The translations under genes and the position numbers were made by a program. Below are positions 33,529 through 42,320 of a stretch of 64,000 nucleotides of DNA, piece after piece. The DNA comes from Microvirga sp. GTDB lineage: Bacteria > Pseudomonadota > Alphaproteobacteria > Rhizobiales > Beijerinckiaceae. Each line of letters begins with the position of its first letter. The stretch's first letter is position 1. The stretch spans positions 62,001 through 126,000 of the forward strand of contig NZ_JACXAB010000002.1 of the NCBI RefSeq assembly GCF_014699075.1. The letters run 5' to 3'. A model generated the notes under the pieces. That model was not told where the DNA came from and did no database searches. It was given only the letters and a program-made list of their open reading frames with translations.

Positions 33529-36042
33529 TTAAGCCGCTGCAGCCATGGCCAAATCGTCACCAACGGCGCTGTGGATTTTCTCCTCATCACCATAGATGTC
33601 ATTGGCAATCCTGAGCTTCGTATCGACGACGCTGCAGATGTAGGCGTCAATTGAGCCTTTGATGACCATGTACCAGACATTGACCGGCCTAGTTTGGCCG
33701 TGACGGTGGGCCCTATCTTCGGCCTGAAGGAGCGCAAATGCATCCCAATCGAGCTCACAGAAGAGAACTTCTGCCGCCCTAGTCATCGTTAACCCTGTCC
33801 CCGCGGCCTGAATGCCCGCGACGATGACGTCGATCTGGCCCGCTTGAAACTGGTCGATCAACTTTTGCCGCTTACGTGGGGTGTTGGCGCCTCCGTGGAG
33901 CTTTGCGACTTTAGGGCCGAAGGCCGAGATGACGTCGGCCAGCTGGTCGATGATCTCCTGGTGATGAGCAAAGACAAGGACAGGCTCGCCCTGCTCATAC
34001 TTGGTTATCACCCATTCGGCCGCATAGGGGATCTTGAACGAAGCCGTGTTGCGCCTGAGCGCATTGAGCTTAGTCATGATCTTCTTTCTTTCGACTTTGT
34101 TCTCCGTGTTCCTGAAGGAGTCGAAAATCAGATTTTCTTCCTTGAGGATGTCCACGAGGGACGCATCCATGACGTCGAGCTCGATCGAACATCGCCTCTT
34201 GGGCGGGAGCCCTTTTTTAAGGCGCCGCAGCATAATGCTGCCCATGATGATACGTCCGAGGGTCTTTCGGCGCTCACGTCGCTCTTCATTGTCGGAGTCG
34301 AGATCGCCCAGGCCATACACCTTGGAGAACCGGCCGAAATCGTCAAAGGCCTGCGGCAACGCCAGATGCAACGGCGTAAACAGATCCTGCGGCCGGCGGG
34401 TGAGGGGCGTGCCTGACAGGAACAGGCCACCGGGCAGCTTGTAGCCCAGGTTCTGGATGATCGCCCTTGCCCGTTTGGCCTGCTGGTTCTTGAGCTTATG
34501 GAATTCGTCAAAAACCGCGTAGTCCCAAGGGTAGTCGAGGAGTTCGGGATTGTTGAGAACAGACTCGTACGAGGCCACGGTAACGCCAGGCCTGACCGGC
34601 GTCTTGGTCAGATTGGTGAACAGGTTGACGCCCGGCTGGTACGAAACCCACTCCCTGACGGCTTTGGCAAAGGAAGGCGTGACAGAAGCAAGGGTGAGGA
34701 TCAGAACATATCGGGGGCGAAGGACATCGATGATGCCGAGGGCCTGCATCGTCTTCCCGTAGCCCATGTCGTCCGCCAAGATTGCCCACGGACGGGTGGT
34801 GGCAAAATTGATGCCGATGATCTGATCCGGGGTGTAGCTCTGCCCTTTTAACGGGGAAGGAACGGGAGGCGGGGTTCTGGCTTCCGCTGCAGCGGCATAC
34901 TCCTCGGCGATGAGCGTCTGGATGGCGATCTCAGTTTCGTCGTCGCCCCATCTTCGGTACCGGGCCGCCGCGATCGGGTCAGTGGTGCTCCAGACCGTGG
35001 CATTGGCCGGGGTCCAGGCGTTATCGTTGGCCGCCTCAGCACGTGTCGTGAAGAAGCGTTTCCGCTTTTTGACGTATCGGAGCTCGATCTTCGGCGCCTT
35101 ATCAGCTTCGGATTTTTTTCTGCGCGGGCTGTCGTCGGTGCACACGATCTCGCCAAGCAGCGTCGACAGGTCGATAGAGCCGATGTCGAGGAATTGCAGT
35201 TTGGACTCGATCGCAGTCAGCCCTAAGGCGAGGATGGGATCGGCAAGTGGAGCCAGTAGCCGTGCAGCGGCAAGGTTTCTAGTGGTAAACCGACCGTTGA
35301 AGTCCTGCCGTATCCCGGAACCGGTTCTGGCCTTAAGTCCATAGGGTTCAAGCGCCAATGCCATCTCCGCATCCGCATGGACAACAAGGCGGCCCTTCCG
35401 GGCATCAAAGGTCATCCAGGGGCGGCCGAAGGTCAGGCCCTTCTTTACGGCGCTGAGAAGCTTCAGATCGGCGAGGTCCCCGTCAATCTTGGTCCGAGCC
35501 TGGGGAGTGGCAAGCTTATAAAGACCCGCGGCTTTCAGTGCGGAGCCAGTGTACCAGAGGGAGCCGCTCTCACTGAACTGCCACCCAGTGTTCCGCGCCC
35601 AGGCGCGATGGCCGACCCCTCCGACGAAGATAAAAAGGTCGCGTTCCTTGATATAGTGGACGCAAGGCGCAGCGATTGGCTCCTCGAGGACATCGATCTG
35701 CGGGCACCGAACTTTCAACTTCTGCCGGTCAGCATCAGGGGCAAAGCCACAGAGTAGTCCAACCTCACGCAGGGTTGGTATGCGCCATGCCCCTCGCTGG
35801 GCATCGAACCGAAGGCCGAGCGCTTGAGCCAAAGGCGCGAAGCGGACGGACTTAAGAACCACGCGCCAGGCAGTAATGTCCTCTGGGTTTCCGTCGCACA
35901 GCAGAATGGCCCCGTAATTTTTACCGGTTTTCCACTCCGTCGCCGAGTAGAGGGCAGGCAGATCGTCCTGCGCTCCCAGCGCGTGCTGGATGGCGTCGCG
36001 GGTGACAGAATGCTGAATGTGGTCGAGGGCGGCTTGCGGCAT
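33529..36042 (-). CDS. SNF2-family (SMARCAL1-like) DEAD/DEAH helicase
   Basis: An 837-aa protein if started at ATG 36042; a longer frame with a TTG start exists. The first about 375 residues are not recognised except for weak similarity to domains preceding SNF2 cores. The helicase core has ADDMGYGKTMQALG (Walker A), VFDEFHKLKN (motif II, DEFH), FLSGTPLTRRPQD (motif III), VAKLHGGANTPRKRQ and AGTGLTMTRA, and QAEDRAHRHGQTRPVNV (motif VI). SNF2 ATPases translocate on duplex DNA and remodel DNA-bound proteins; bacterial SMARCAL1-like forms act in repair or replication. A minus-strand TATAAT at 36185-36190 may be the -10 element. Confidence 0.85.
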   Translation of the reverse strand: MPQAALDHIQHSVTRDAIQHALGAQDDLPALYSATEWKTGKNYGAILLCDGNPEDITAWRVVLKSVRFAPLAQALGLRFDAQRGAWRIPTLREVGLLCGFAPDADRQKLKVRCPQIDVLEEPIAAPCVHYIKERDLFIFVGGVGHRAWARNTGWQFSESGSLWYTGSALKAAGLYKLATPQARTKIDGDLADLKLLSAVKKGLTFGRPWMTFDARKGRLVVHADAEMALALEPYGLKARTGSGIRQDFNGRFTTRNLAAARLLAPLADPILALGLTAIESKLQFLDIGSIDLSTLLGEIVCTDDSPRRKKSEADKAPKIELRYVKKRKRFFTTRAEAANDNAWTPANATVWSTTDPIAAARYRRWGDDETEIAIQTLIAEEYAAAAEARTPPPVPSPLKGQSYTPDQIIGINFATTRPWAILADDMGYGKTMQALGIIDVLRPRYVLILTLASVTPSFAKAVREWVSYQPGVNLFTNLTKTPVRPGVTVASYESVLNNPELLDYPWDYAVFDEFHKLKNQQAKRARAIIQNLGYKLPGGLFLSGTPLTRRPQDLFTPLHLALPQAFDDFGRFSKVYGLGDLDSDNEERRERRKTLGRIIMGSIMLRRLKKGLPPKRRCSIELDVMDASLVDILKEENLIFDSFRNTENKVERKKIMTKLNALRRNTASFKIPYAAEWVITKYEQGEPVLVFAHHQEIIDQLADVISAFGPKVAKLHGGANTPRKRQKLIDQFQAGQIDVIVAGIQAAGTGLTMTRAAEVLFCELDWDAFALLQAEDRAHRHGQTRPVNVWYMVIKGSIDAYICSVVDTKLRIANDIYGDEEKIHSAVGDDLAMAAAA

Positions 36043-36247
36043 GAAGGAAATGCGCCTTGCGGGCCAGAGGGGATCAGCCCGGCTGCAGAGTGAGATCAGC
36101 CAATTCGGCTGGGGATGATCCGATCGCGGTGGGAGCAAGCGTCTGGAGGAGTGGCTTTATCTCTCTCGCTTTTGCGGATCATGTATTATAGGTCGGATAA
36201 GCGTTTTAAAAATCGAATCGTTTTTGCATTCCGGAAAGGATCTCGTC

Positions 36248-37825
36248 ATGCCGTCTCATACGATGCGGAGTAGCCGCAGGGATCGCCGCATGACCTTCTG
36301 GGGATTTTTGACAATGGTGGCCTTGGTCATTGGGCTCAGTGGGCCAACCGGGGTCACTAGCGCATATGCAGCGAATGAGCCTGCTCAGACACCGCAAACC
36401 GGAACAATGGAGTGGCTCACTCAGCAATTCGAGAAGAATAAGGACTGGTTTACAAGCCAAGGGAAGGATCTGACGGATTTCGCGTCTGGGTGGGCCAGCT
36501 GCCAGATGAGCGGAGCTGCTGATTGCTCGGTTGAAAAGGTGAAAGACCAGATCGCTGCGGACCGCCTGAAGGAGGGGATGGGTCTTGTCGGGAGCAAAGT
36601 TACTGAGGTCGTCAAGAAGCTGAACAACTCTTGCTGGTCTTGCGACACTTATGTGGCGATTTTCGGGGCCCTTATGGGCCTCGCCGGCGAGACATTCTCT
36701 TATTTTGTCGAAAGCCGAGAGATCATAGGTCTCGCGGTGGTGGTACTGTCGATAATCCTGGTAATCAAAATTTTCCTGATCATCAGCGCCCCTGCAGCCC
36801 AGGACTTCAACTCAGCCTACGGCGACGTATTCAAGTACATGGGGCGTGTGGCCGTAGTCTTCCTGGTGTTCCTTAACCCTTTGACGGCCTCAGCTTTGAA
36901 GTCCGGTGACAGCGAACATCCCGCAAAGGTTCTCTTCGTAGACGGGCCATTGATGCTCGGGACGGAGGTTGGGCGTCTTCTGGTGGAAGAGACGAGCGCC
37001 ATCACCAAGGCGAAGATCCAGAACAAGACCTGCGCGGCACCTACGACCGGATCAGGGAGCCTGTCATCCTTTGCAACAGATCACCTAAAGACGGCCTGTA
37101 ATCTTTTATGGTCGTTCCACTCGATGGGCGTGGCTGGTATCGCGTCTGGAACATGGCTGATGTTTGAGGCTCCCGTGAGCATGAACAATCCAAGCATTGG
37201 AGCTTTGATCTCAGTAATTCTGGCGGGGTTCGTGATGACCCTTGCCTTCCTGTGGTTCACGATCACCTTCGGCCTACGCTACCTGGACGCTCTTGTACGG
37301 GCAGGTCTAACGTTGGCGCTGCTACCCGTATTCCTGTTCTTCTGGGTGTTTGGATCAACCCGCAGCATCGCCCATGCGGGTCTGCGATCGATCCTGTATA
37401 TGGGGGCCGTGTTCGCGGCCTCGGGCTTCGTCTTTGTGATCTGCAATGAGATCATGAACTATGGGTTTGCCAAGGCACTTGGTAGCAGCGTCTCGTCGAA
37501 TGCCAGTGAGGCATTCATGAATTCTATGGGCGGTGGCGGCTTCAACTGGTTCATCGGAACGGGCGCAGGCTCCAATGGCGGCGAAGCCAATTGGCTGTCG
37601 TTTTTCTATCTGATGGGGGCTTGGGGCTTAGCGACCAAAGCGGCCACGATCGTATTCCAGCTGGCTGGTGAACTGGTCGAGTTCCAGGGCGGTCTGTCGG
37701 GCGCCGGTCAGGAAGCTGAGAAGGATCTCGACGACAAGGCCCAGATGGGTAAGTCGGTGGCCGGTAAAGGGCTCAGCATGGGCGGCTCCGCCGTCATGGG
37801 CGCTGCTGGCCGACTGATCAGGTAA
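36248..37825 (+). CDS. VirB6/TrbL-like type IV secretion membrane protein
   Basis: Starts at ATG 36248, with GGAAAGGA nearby; upstream in-frame TTG was not preferred. 525 aa with a signal-like N-terminal segment (FWGFLTMVALVIGLSGPTG), a soluble part, the motif CWSCDTY followed by a cluster of six or seven transmembrane helices, and a Gly-rich C-terminal tail. CW(x)C before the first membrane helix and the topology fit the VirB6/TrbL superfamily, the inner membrane channel component. No other type IV genes are recognisable here, so it could belong to a system partly outside the window or to a diverged one. The following gene is 10 bases downstream, so probably co-transcribed. Confidence 0.65.
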   Translation: MPSHTMRSSRRDRRMTFWGFLTMVALVIGLSGPTGVTSAYAANEPAQTPQTGTMEWLTQQFEKNKDWFTSQGKDLTDFASGWASCQMSGAADCSVEKVKDQIAADRLKEGMGLVGSKVTEVVKKLNNSCWSCDTYVAIFGALMGLAGETFSYFVESREIIGLAVVVLSIILVIKIFLIISAPAAQDFNSAYGDVFKYMGRVAVVFLVFLNPLTASALKSGDSEHPAKVLFVDGPLMLGTEVGRLLVEETSAITKAKIQNKTCAAPTTGSGSLSSFATDHLKTACNLLWSFHSMGVAGIASGTWLMFEAPVSMNNPSIGALISVILAGFVMTLAFLWFTITFGLRYLDALVRAGLTLALLPVFLFFWVFGSTRSIAHAGLRSILYMGAVFAASGFVFVICNEIMNYGFAKALGSSVSSNASEAFMNSMGGGGFNWFIGTGAGSNGGEANWLSFFYLMGAWGLATKAATIVFQLAGELVEFQGGLSGAGQEAEKDLDDKAQMGKSVAGKGLSMGGSAVMGAAGRLIR

Positions 37826-37834
37826 GAGGCGATC

Positions 37835-38611
37835 ATGCGGGACTGGATCCTCGATACTCAGACAGGCGATCTGGCCATGTGCCGGGATCAACCGGCTGGC
37901 GCCTCCTACTACATCAAGAAGAGCGGCCCGGACCTTTCCCTGACGATCGAACTTCGTCGTCAGGGTGTCGCTCCGGCCCGACTGACGATCCTGCCTTTTG
38001 GCCACTTCGGGGTTGCTGTTGAAGCAGCCCTTCTTTGGCGGACGGAGATGATGGGGGTCGAGCCGATCTCTGTCAGCGATGCCGACCTGCGGATTACCAG
38101 GGGTCGGGTGAGAAAGCCGGATGCCCAGCATGTAATCCGCCTGGCGAACCGGATGACGCCTCGCTTTGCCAGTGACCTGATCGTGCGCGCCTTTACGGCG
38201 GCCGAGATGGGCAAGGACGTCACCGCAACCGCAAAGCGGTTCTCCGACCAATACCGCAAGGATAAGGTTGATACCGGACTGTCGTCGGGGTACCGGGTGC
38301 AGCAGGACATCTTTCGTGAGGACCGGCCCGCTCCGGTGCAGCCTAAAGTCCCTGAGGCTCCACCTAAAACGACTGACGCTCCAGCCACGCGTCCGGCTTC
38401 TGATAGGGCTAAAGCCGAGCCCGTTCTGAAAGACGCTCCCAAGCCCGTGTTCCGGGCACAGCCACCCATCCCGATCCATGAGGTCGTGCACGAACGGGCA
38501 TCGATCGGCGTGATCTACAAGCTTGATGTTCGATCTGGGGACGGCGGGCAAACGCGACAGGAGGAGAAGGGCTCACTCCTGTCGCGGTTTTTGATTGGCC
38601 GAAAGAAATAG
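37835..38611 (+). CDS. Hypothetical protein, 258 aa
   Basis: A soluble protein with no signal. The N-terminal half looks globular (IELRRQGVAPARLTILPFGHFGVAVEAALLW), the centre is helical, and residues about 165-215 are proline/alanine-rich, before a basic C-terminal end (LLSRFLIGRKK). Ten bases after the VirB6-like gene, so it is probably a cytoplasmic partner of that protein. The family is not recognised. Confidence 0.55.
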   Translation: MRDWILDTQTGDLAMCRDQPAGASYYIKKSGPDLSLTIELRRQGVAPARLTILPFGHFGVAVEAALLWRTEMMGVEPISVSDADLRITRGRVRKPDAQHVIRLANRMTPRFASDLIVRAFTAAEMGKDVTATAKRFSDQYRKDKVDTGLSSGYRVQQDIFREDRPAPVQPKVPEAPPKTTDAPATRPASDRAKAEPVLKDAPKPVFRAQPPIPIHEVVHERASIGVIYKLDVRSGDGGQTRQEEKGSLLSRFLIGRKK

Positions 38612-38622
38612 AACCGGCGATT

Positions 38623-38844
38623 TTAGTTTTTCCTGACGAGAACCGGCTCGCGGACCGTGGTGCGTTTGACCGTCCGCTGTCTCGTCACGGGAGCCTGGTA
38701 ACATTGGCCAAACATCCAGCAGTAATCAGTGTATGGACCTGACTGCACATAGATAGCGTGATTTTCAAGTTGCACCCGGTCGGCGCAGGCGGACAGGGTT
38801 AGAGAGGCAAGGACAATAGCGGCGGCAGTCAGAAGACGGGGCAT
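38623..38844 (-). CDS. Small lipoprotein, 73 aa
   Basis: A signal peptide with lipobox LSAC (Cys at about residue 20) and a mature part of about 54 residues containing two further Cys (YCWMFGQC), ending in basic residues. Size and lipidation recall VirB7-type entry or stabilising lipoproteins, but there is no sequence proof. Opposite strand to the VirB6-like operon, so it is not in that operon. Confidence 0.55.
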   Translation of the reverse strand: MPRLLTAAAIVLASLTLSACADRVQLENHAIYVQSGPYTDYCWMFGQCYQAPVTRQRTVKRTTVREPVLVRKN

Positions 38845-38883
38845 GGGGAGGGGTGATCCTGAGTTAGTGAGTGGAGCTTCCGA

Positions 38884-39270
38884 TCAGCGCTTGTTGCGCC
38901 GGACTTCTTCATCAATGAACGGTCTCATGCTGCAGCCGGCAGCAGCCGCGATCATGACAAGGCGCTGCATGGTTTCGTGGCGGTAGATCGTCTCGATGAG
39001 AGCTTCGGCCGCTGGCTGCGCCTTATTGTGTGTCGGTGAGAGGCTCAGATACAGCTTCAAGGCGTCCTGGCACTCCGCCTCATCAACAGCCCGGGCCGGA
39101 ACCTTGGTTTGGCTGTCGCTCGCACCCGGAGCCTGAGCGACTTTCGGAGCGCTCTGGAAGAATGCTGCGACCTCCACGCTGGAGGCATCATTGGCGAAGG
39201 TCGTCAGCGCGAGGACCAGAAGTGAGGCGTAGAGGCCTCGACGTGATTTGCGTTTAGGAAAAACAGTCAT
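38884..39270 (-). CDS. Hypothetical exported protein, 128 aa
   Basis: The N-terminus has a basic stretch followed by a hydrophobic segment (KSRRGLYASLLVLALTTFA), probably a signal peptide. The mature part has two Cys (AECQDA, AGCSM) and is helical and charged. Just upstream of, and same strand as, the small lipoprotein gene, 39 bases apart, so likely an operon. The family is not recognised. Confidence 0.55.
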   Translation of the reverse strand: MTVFPKRKSRRGLYASLLVLALTTFANDASSVEVAAFFQSAPKVAQAPGASDSQTKVPARAVDEAECQDALKLYLSLSPTHNKAQPAAEALIETIYRHETMQRLVMIAAAAGCSMRPFIDEEVRRNKR

Positions 39271-39289
39271 TGGAATCCTGCTCTCAATG

Positions 39290-39317
39290 TTGTCCCCGAT
39301 TTAACAGGCGGTATAAT
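39290..39317 (+). promoter_or_regulatory. Promoter of the PH-domain gene
   Basis: TTGTCC (39290-39295) and a perfect TATAAT (39312-39317) are 16 bases apart. The element GAATTATAG follows at 39339-39347, and the start codon is at 39397. Confidence 0.65.
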
Positions 39318-39396
39318 ACTCGCACAAGCAAGCAGCGCGAATTATAGTTCGAATTGTGAACGGTGCTCGCTCGAAACTCCATAGGAACCTACCTCC

Positions 39397-39960
39397 ATGC
39401 AACACAACCCTGATGCAGAACTCCCGGAATACGGGGTTGATGAGGAGTTTCATGACACGAGCCGCCCCCTGCGGGACTATCGGCTCTCGAAAGTTATCTT
39501 CTTCAGCCCCGTTGCTATCGGATGTGTTTCACTTCTAGCAGCCACCTATGCCCACGCGCTGACCCAGCCCTGGAGGCTTTTGGGCCCTGGGACGTGGACC
39601 CTGATCTATTGTGCGTGTGTGATGGCAGGTGCCGTTGCGGTTCTTCTCGCCTATGTCCGCTGGCACACAACCCAGTTCATTGTCTATCCGGATCGGATAG
39701 TTGCCAGATCGGGCTTCATCCGCCGGCACGCTCAATCGGCCTCATTGGGTGAGGTGATTGGCGCTGAGCTCGATCAGTCGATCGACGGGCGTATGATGGG
39801 GTACGGAAACATCGCCCTGGACACGAGCGGCGTCGTGAATATTCGGATGCGGCTGCTTGGTGACGCGAGAGAGGCGGTCAACTTGGTGATGAGGCTTAAA
39901 AGCGAAGCGGATCAGCGGAGGGGAGAGACCCTCCGTTATCGCAGCCGCCGTGGATCATAG
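39397..39960 (+). CDS. Membrane protein with bacterial PH-like (bPH2/YdbT) domain
   Basis: A 187-aa protein. Two transmembrane helices (about 29-50, 65-88) precede a domain with the bPH2 pattern (TTQFIVYPDRIVARSGFIRRHAQSASLGEVIGAELDQSIDGRMMGYGNI), which typically begins with a pattern ITxxRI..R.G. Such proteins are inner membrane proteins of unclear function. It has its own promoter and converges with the lipoprotein gene at 39936, overlapping it by 25 bases at the 3' ends. Confidence 0.75.
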   Translation: MQHNPDAELPEYGVDEEFHDTSRPLRDYRLSKVIFFSPVAIGCVSLLAATYAHALTQPWRLLGPGTWTLIYCACVMAGAVAVLLAYVRWHTTQFIVYPDRIVARSGFIRRHAQSASLGEVIGAELDQSIDGRMMGYGNIALDTSGVVNIRMRLLGDAREAVNLVMRLKSEADQRRGETLRYRSRRGS

Positions 39961-40376
39961 TGGTTCGGATCGATTAGAGGAACTTCCGCGAGGGATACAT
40001 CGCGCAGCCGCTTGCCGGAAGCAGCTGGCTTCGATGCTGCGGGAGCGACGATTTTCGTTTGCGGCTCGGACTTTGCGATCTGCGGGACGGCTGTCTGAGG
40101 GGCTGTGTGTGACTGGCGCTTCCCAGCGTTGAGGTGGCGCAGAACCCAGGAATTGGAACTCGCCGCAACACTTACCTCTGACTTGCCCGTAGCAGCGGCA
40201 ACAGCCGGGAGCTGGCTCTGCCCAATATTCCCAACCTTGGGGGAGGTCGTCACTAGCGGCTCGTTGGACGGGATCGAGACGGTCTTCGTCTGGCATCCAC
40301 CGAGGGCGAGAGTAGTCGCCACAAGGGAAAATCCGGCAACCCGGGTGAGTGTGCGATGACTGGTCGGAATACGCAT
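39936..40376 (-). CDS. Putative lipoprotein, 146 aa
   Basis: Starts at ATG 40376; an earlier frame extends upstream across the divergent promoter and is rejected. A signal peptide ends in lipobox LALGGC. The mature part is rich in Ser, Ala, Pro and Thr with basic ends, typical of a flexible outer membrane lipoprotein. It is divergent from the next lipoprotein gene, with 46 bases between starts. Its 3' end overlaps the PH-domain gene by 25 bases. Confidence 0.6.
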   Translation of the reverse strand: MRIPTSHRTLTRVAGFSLVATTLALGGCQTKTVSIPSNEPLVTTSPKVGNIGQSQLPAVAAATGKSEVSVAASSNSWVLRHLNAGKRQSHTAPQTAVPQIAKSEPQTKIVAPAASKPAASGKRLRDVSLAEVPLIDPNHYDPRRLR

Positions 40377-40422
40377 GATACAGCCCTTATGTAAGAGATG
40401 CAGATGAAAGTGACCTACACTT

Positions 40423-41421
40423 ATGATTCGCAAATCATGCAGTGCAATTCGGCTTTTAGCAGTTTGTTTGACCTCCGCGATACTCTGCGGATGTGGTGAT
40501 CCCAGTATCACGGGGACAAATCATGAGGAGCTTTCCAAGAGCGTTAATGAGGTCATCGAAGAGTTGGCCGCCAACGATAAGGAGGACAGGGGGCGGGCCC
40601 AGGCTTTCCTCAAAGCCCTTTATCGGGCCGCCAATCCAGTTGGATTCGAGCCTCCGCCGGACGACTTTAACGGCAAAGAGGGGCTGCGCCTGATCAGTGA
40701 TCGGGGTACGGAGCCGGCTTTTGGCACTCCGGCCTACTTGGACGGTGTCCTCAAGGCAGTGGGCAGGTTTGACCAAATGAGCCCTGCGGCCATTGTGTCA
40801 GTTTACGTCGCTCAGGATTCTCGCGCCCTCAAGGAGCAACTCGACTGGATCCGGGAGTATCGTCGGCGGGAACGCCGGGACGTGAGCAGCCAGCAATTCG
40901 ATGCCGAACGCCGGCGAAGCCTACTTGAGAAGGTGGCGTTGCTGAGGACCCGGTATTTCTGGTCGGAGACCGCCAAGAGCAAACCCTATGTCGGCTTTTC
41001 GATTTTCAATGTCCTGGACGTCCCGATGACCGGAGTCGAGGTTTCGGTCGATCTGATCAACCGCAAGGGCGAGGTAGTCGCCTTTGGGCGGGTCAGGCAT
41101 GAGCCGCCGATCGCACTCGCCCCTGGCGTGCAGACGGTGATGGAGGTGGACCTGACGAGGGTTCCGGCTCTCGCCGATCCTGCTCTGGCGCCGATGGCAC
41201 GGGAGCTGACTGCGCGCATCAAGGTCGACAACCTTTACGTTGGCCGGGGAGAGGCCCTGATCCGGCCTGGGGGCTTCGACGGCTCGGCTCTGGCGGCCCG
41301 GATGGAAGCCGTGGGAGACCTTGAGGTCCGGATCCAAGAGGCCCGGGATAATCTGCGGGTCTACCGCATGCTCTTTCCAGAGATTGAGGCCAATGACGGC
41401 TCGATGGAGAGGAGTTCATAA
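40423..41421 (+). CDS. Putative lipoprotein, 332 aa
   Basis: A signal peptide with lipobox ILCGC, then a helical N-terminal region (EELSKSVNEVIEELAANDKEDRGRAQAFLKALY) resembling DUF6694-type lipoproteins, followed by a beta-rich domain (PYVGFSIFNVLDVPMTGVEVSVDLINRKGEVVAFG) and a helical C-terminus. Probably anchored in the outer membrane. Its stop codon overlaps the start of the EndA-like gene (TAATG), so they are translationally coupled and may work together. Confidence 0.6.
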   Translation: MIRKSCSAIRLLAVCLTSAILCGCGDPSITGTNHEELSKSVNEVIEELAANDKEDRGRAQAFLKALYRAANPVGFEPPPDDFNGKEGLRLISDRGTEPAFGTPAYLDGVLKAVGRFDQMSPAAIVSVYVAQDSRALKEQLDWIREYRRRERRDVSSQQFDAERRRSLLEKVALLRTRYFWSETAKSKPYVGFSIFNVLDVPMTGVEVSVDLINRKGEVVAFGRVRHEPPIALAPGVQTVMEVDLTRVPALADPALAPMARELTARIKVDNLYVGRGEALIRPGGFDGSALAARMEAVGDLEVRIQEARDNLRVYRMLFPEIEANDGSMERSS

Positions 41422-42227
41422 TGGACCTGCCGGAGATCACAAAAGACATTGGCCAAGCCGCCCGTGCGAGGCAATTGGCAAGGCATAGGGCTTTTGCCTT
41501 GGTCGGCGTGCTGTTCTCAACGGCAGTGGGCACCGCTGAGGTGCTGGCTCAGCAACCCAAGCCGAAGGACGCGTGGCAGGGAGTCCAGCGTTATTCGTCG
41601 GACCCCCTCGAGGTGTCACTGTCTATCATGGAGCGGATTGCGAAGCGCAAAGACATTACTGGCTCCCTGAAGGACATGGCATGCGGATGCCAGATCGATG
41701 CCCGGGAGGGGAGGGTTGCCCAGCCATTCGAGTGTAAGCCGGTGATCGAGGCCGGGAGCGAAGCTGCGTCTACCCTGAAAGCCGTTCGGCTAGTAGGCGA
41801 GGAGGACCTGGCGGCCCGGATGCCCTGCTTCAAGGAAGGGATCTCTGTGTGTCGGAAGGACCCGGAGTTCCGGCGGGCCCTCGCCGATCCTCACTTGGTC
41901 TTTGTTGCGCCGGCACCGGTCGCCGATGCCCTCGATGGGCTCAAGCTTGGGCCAGTCGAGAAGCCAACCCTGCCGGTTCCTGGGTGCGACGTGGTCATTG
42001 ACCCGAACAAAGGCACGTTCGCCCTCAATGAACGGTGGCATGGATATGTCGCACGAGCGCTGCTCTATGCGGCAGAGCATTACAAAGTGCGGACCCGGTT
42101 GTTGCCCGGGGAGCTCCAGAGGATATCGAAGCATCATCCTCCGACTGTACAGGAGCGGCTGATGTCCATGGAAGGCAAGTCCTTCGGGGTTCCGCAAGAA
42201 GCGGTCGACGCCGCGGCTGCAGAGTAA
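41421..42227 (+). CDS. Endonuclease I (EndA)-like protein lacking the catalytic motif
   Basis: A 268-aa protein with a hydrophobic N-terminal segment (about 24-42) and a mature domain with the cysteine pattern CGC (88-90), C105, C136, C144, C189. From memory of the E. coli EndA family, this agrees with its order of cysteines, and helix WHGYVARALLYAAEHY matches the family helix with ARxxxY. Where EndA has the catalytic EHVVPAW and a later DMHNLQP, this protein has AVRLVGEEDLA and ADPHLVFVA; the first His and the Asn are missing. It would therefore be a non-catalytic homologue. It may be a regulator, immunity or binding protein, or a structural protein. Coupled to the preceding lipoprotein gene. 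Confidence 0.6.
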   Translation: MDLPEITKDIGQAARARQLARHRAFALVGVLFSTAVGTAEVLAQQPKPKDAWQGVQRYSSDPLEVSLSIMERIAKRKDITGSLKDMACGCQIDAREGRVAQPFECKPVIEAGSEAASTLKAVRLVGEEDLAARMPCFKEGISVCRKDPEFRRALADPHLVFVAPAPVADALDGLKLGPVEKPTLPVPGCDVVIDPNKGTFALNERWHGYVARALLYAAEHYKVRTRLLPGELQRISKHHPPTVQERLMSMEGKSFGVPQEAVDAAAAE

Positions 42228-42233
42228 ATGAGA

Positions 42234-42263
42234 AGGGCGGCACCAGATCCTGGGCCGCCCTTA
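42234..42263 (+). terminator. Hairpin after the EndA-like gene
   Basis: AAGGGCGGC and GCCGCCCTT form a perfect 9-bp stem with a 12-base loop, 7 bases after the stop. The T run is weak. Confidence 0.6.
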
Positions 42264-42320
42264 GTGCTTGTGACTGCTTCCGGGGTTTAGATCCTCTGGA
42301 TACACCCCTGATTTCTCGAA

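Noticed and set aside
37628..38551. 307-aa minus-strand frame opposite the VirB6-like operon
   Set aside because: It overlaps two plus-strand genes with good starts and shows no signal or domain.
41790..42197. 135-aa minus-strand frame inside the EndA-like gene
   Set aside because: It is antisense to a gene with a signal-like N-terminus and conserved cysteines, and has no start signal.
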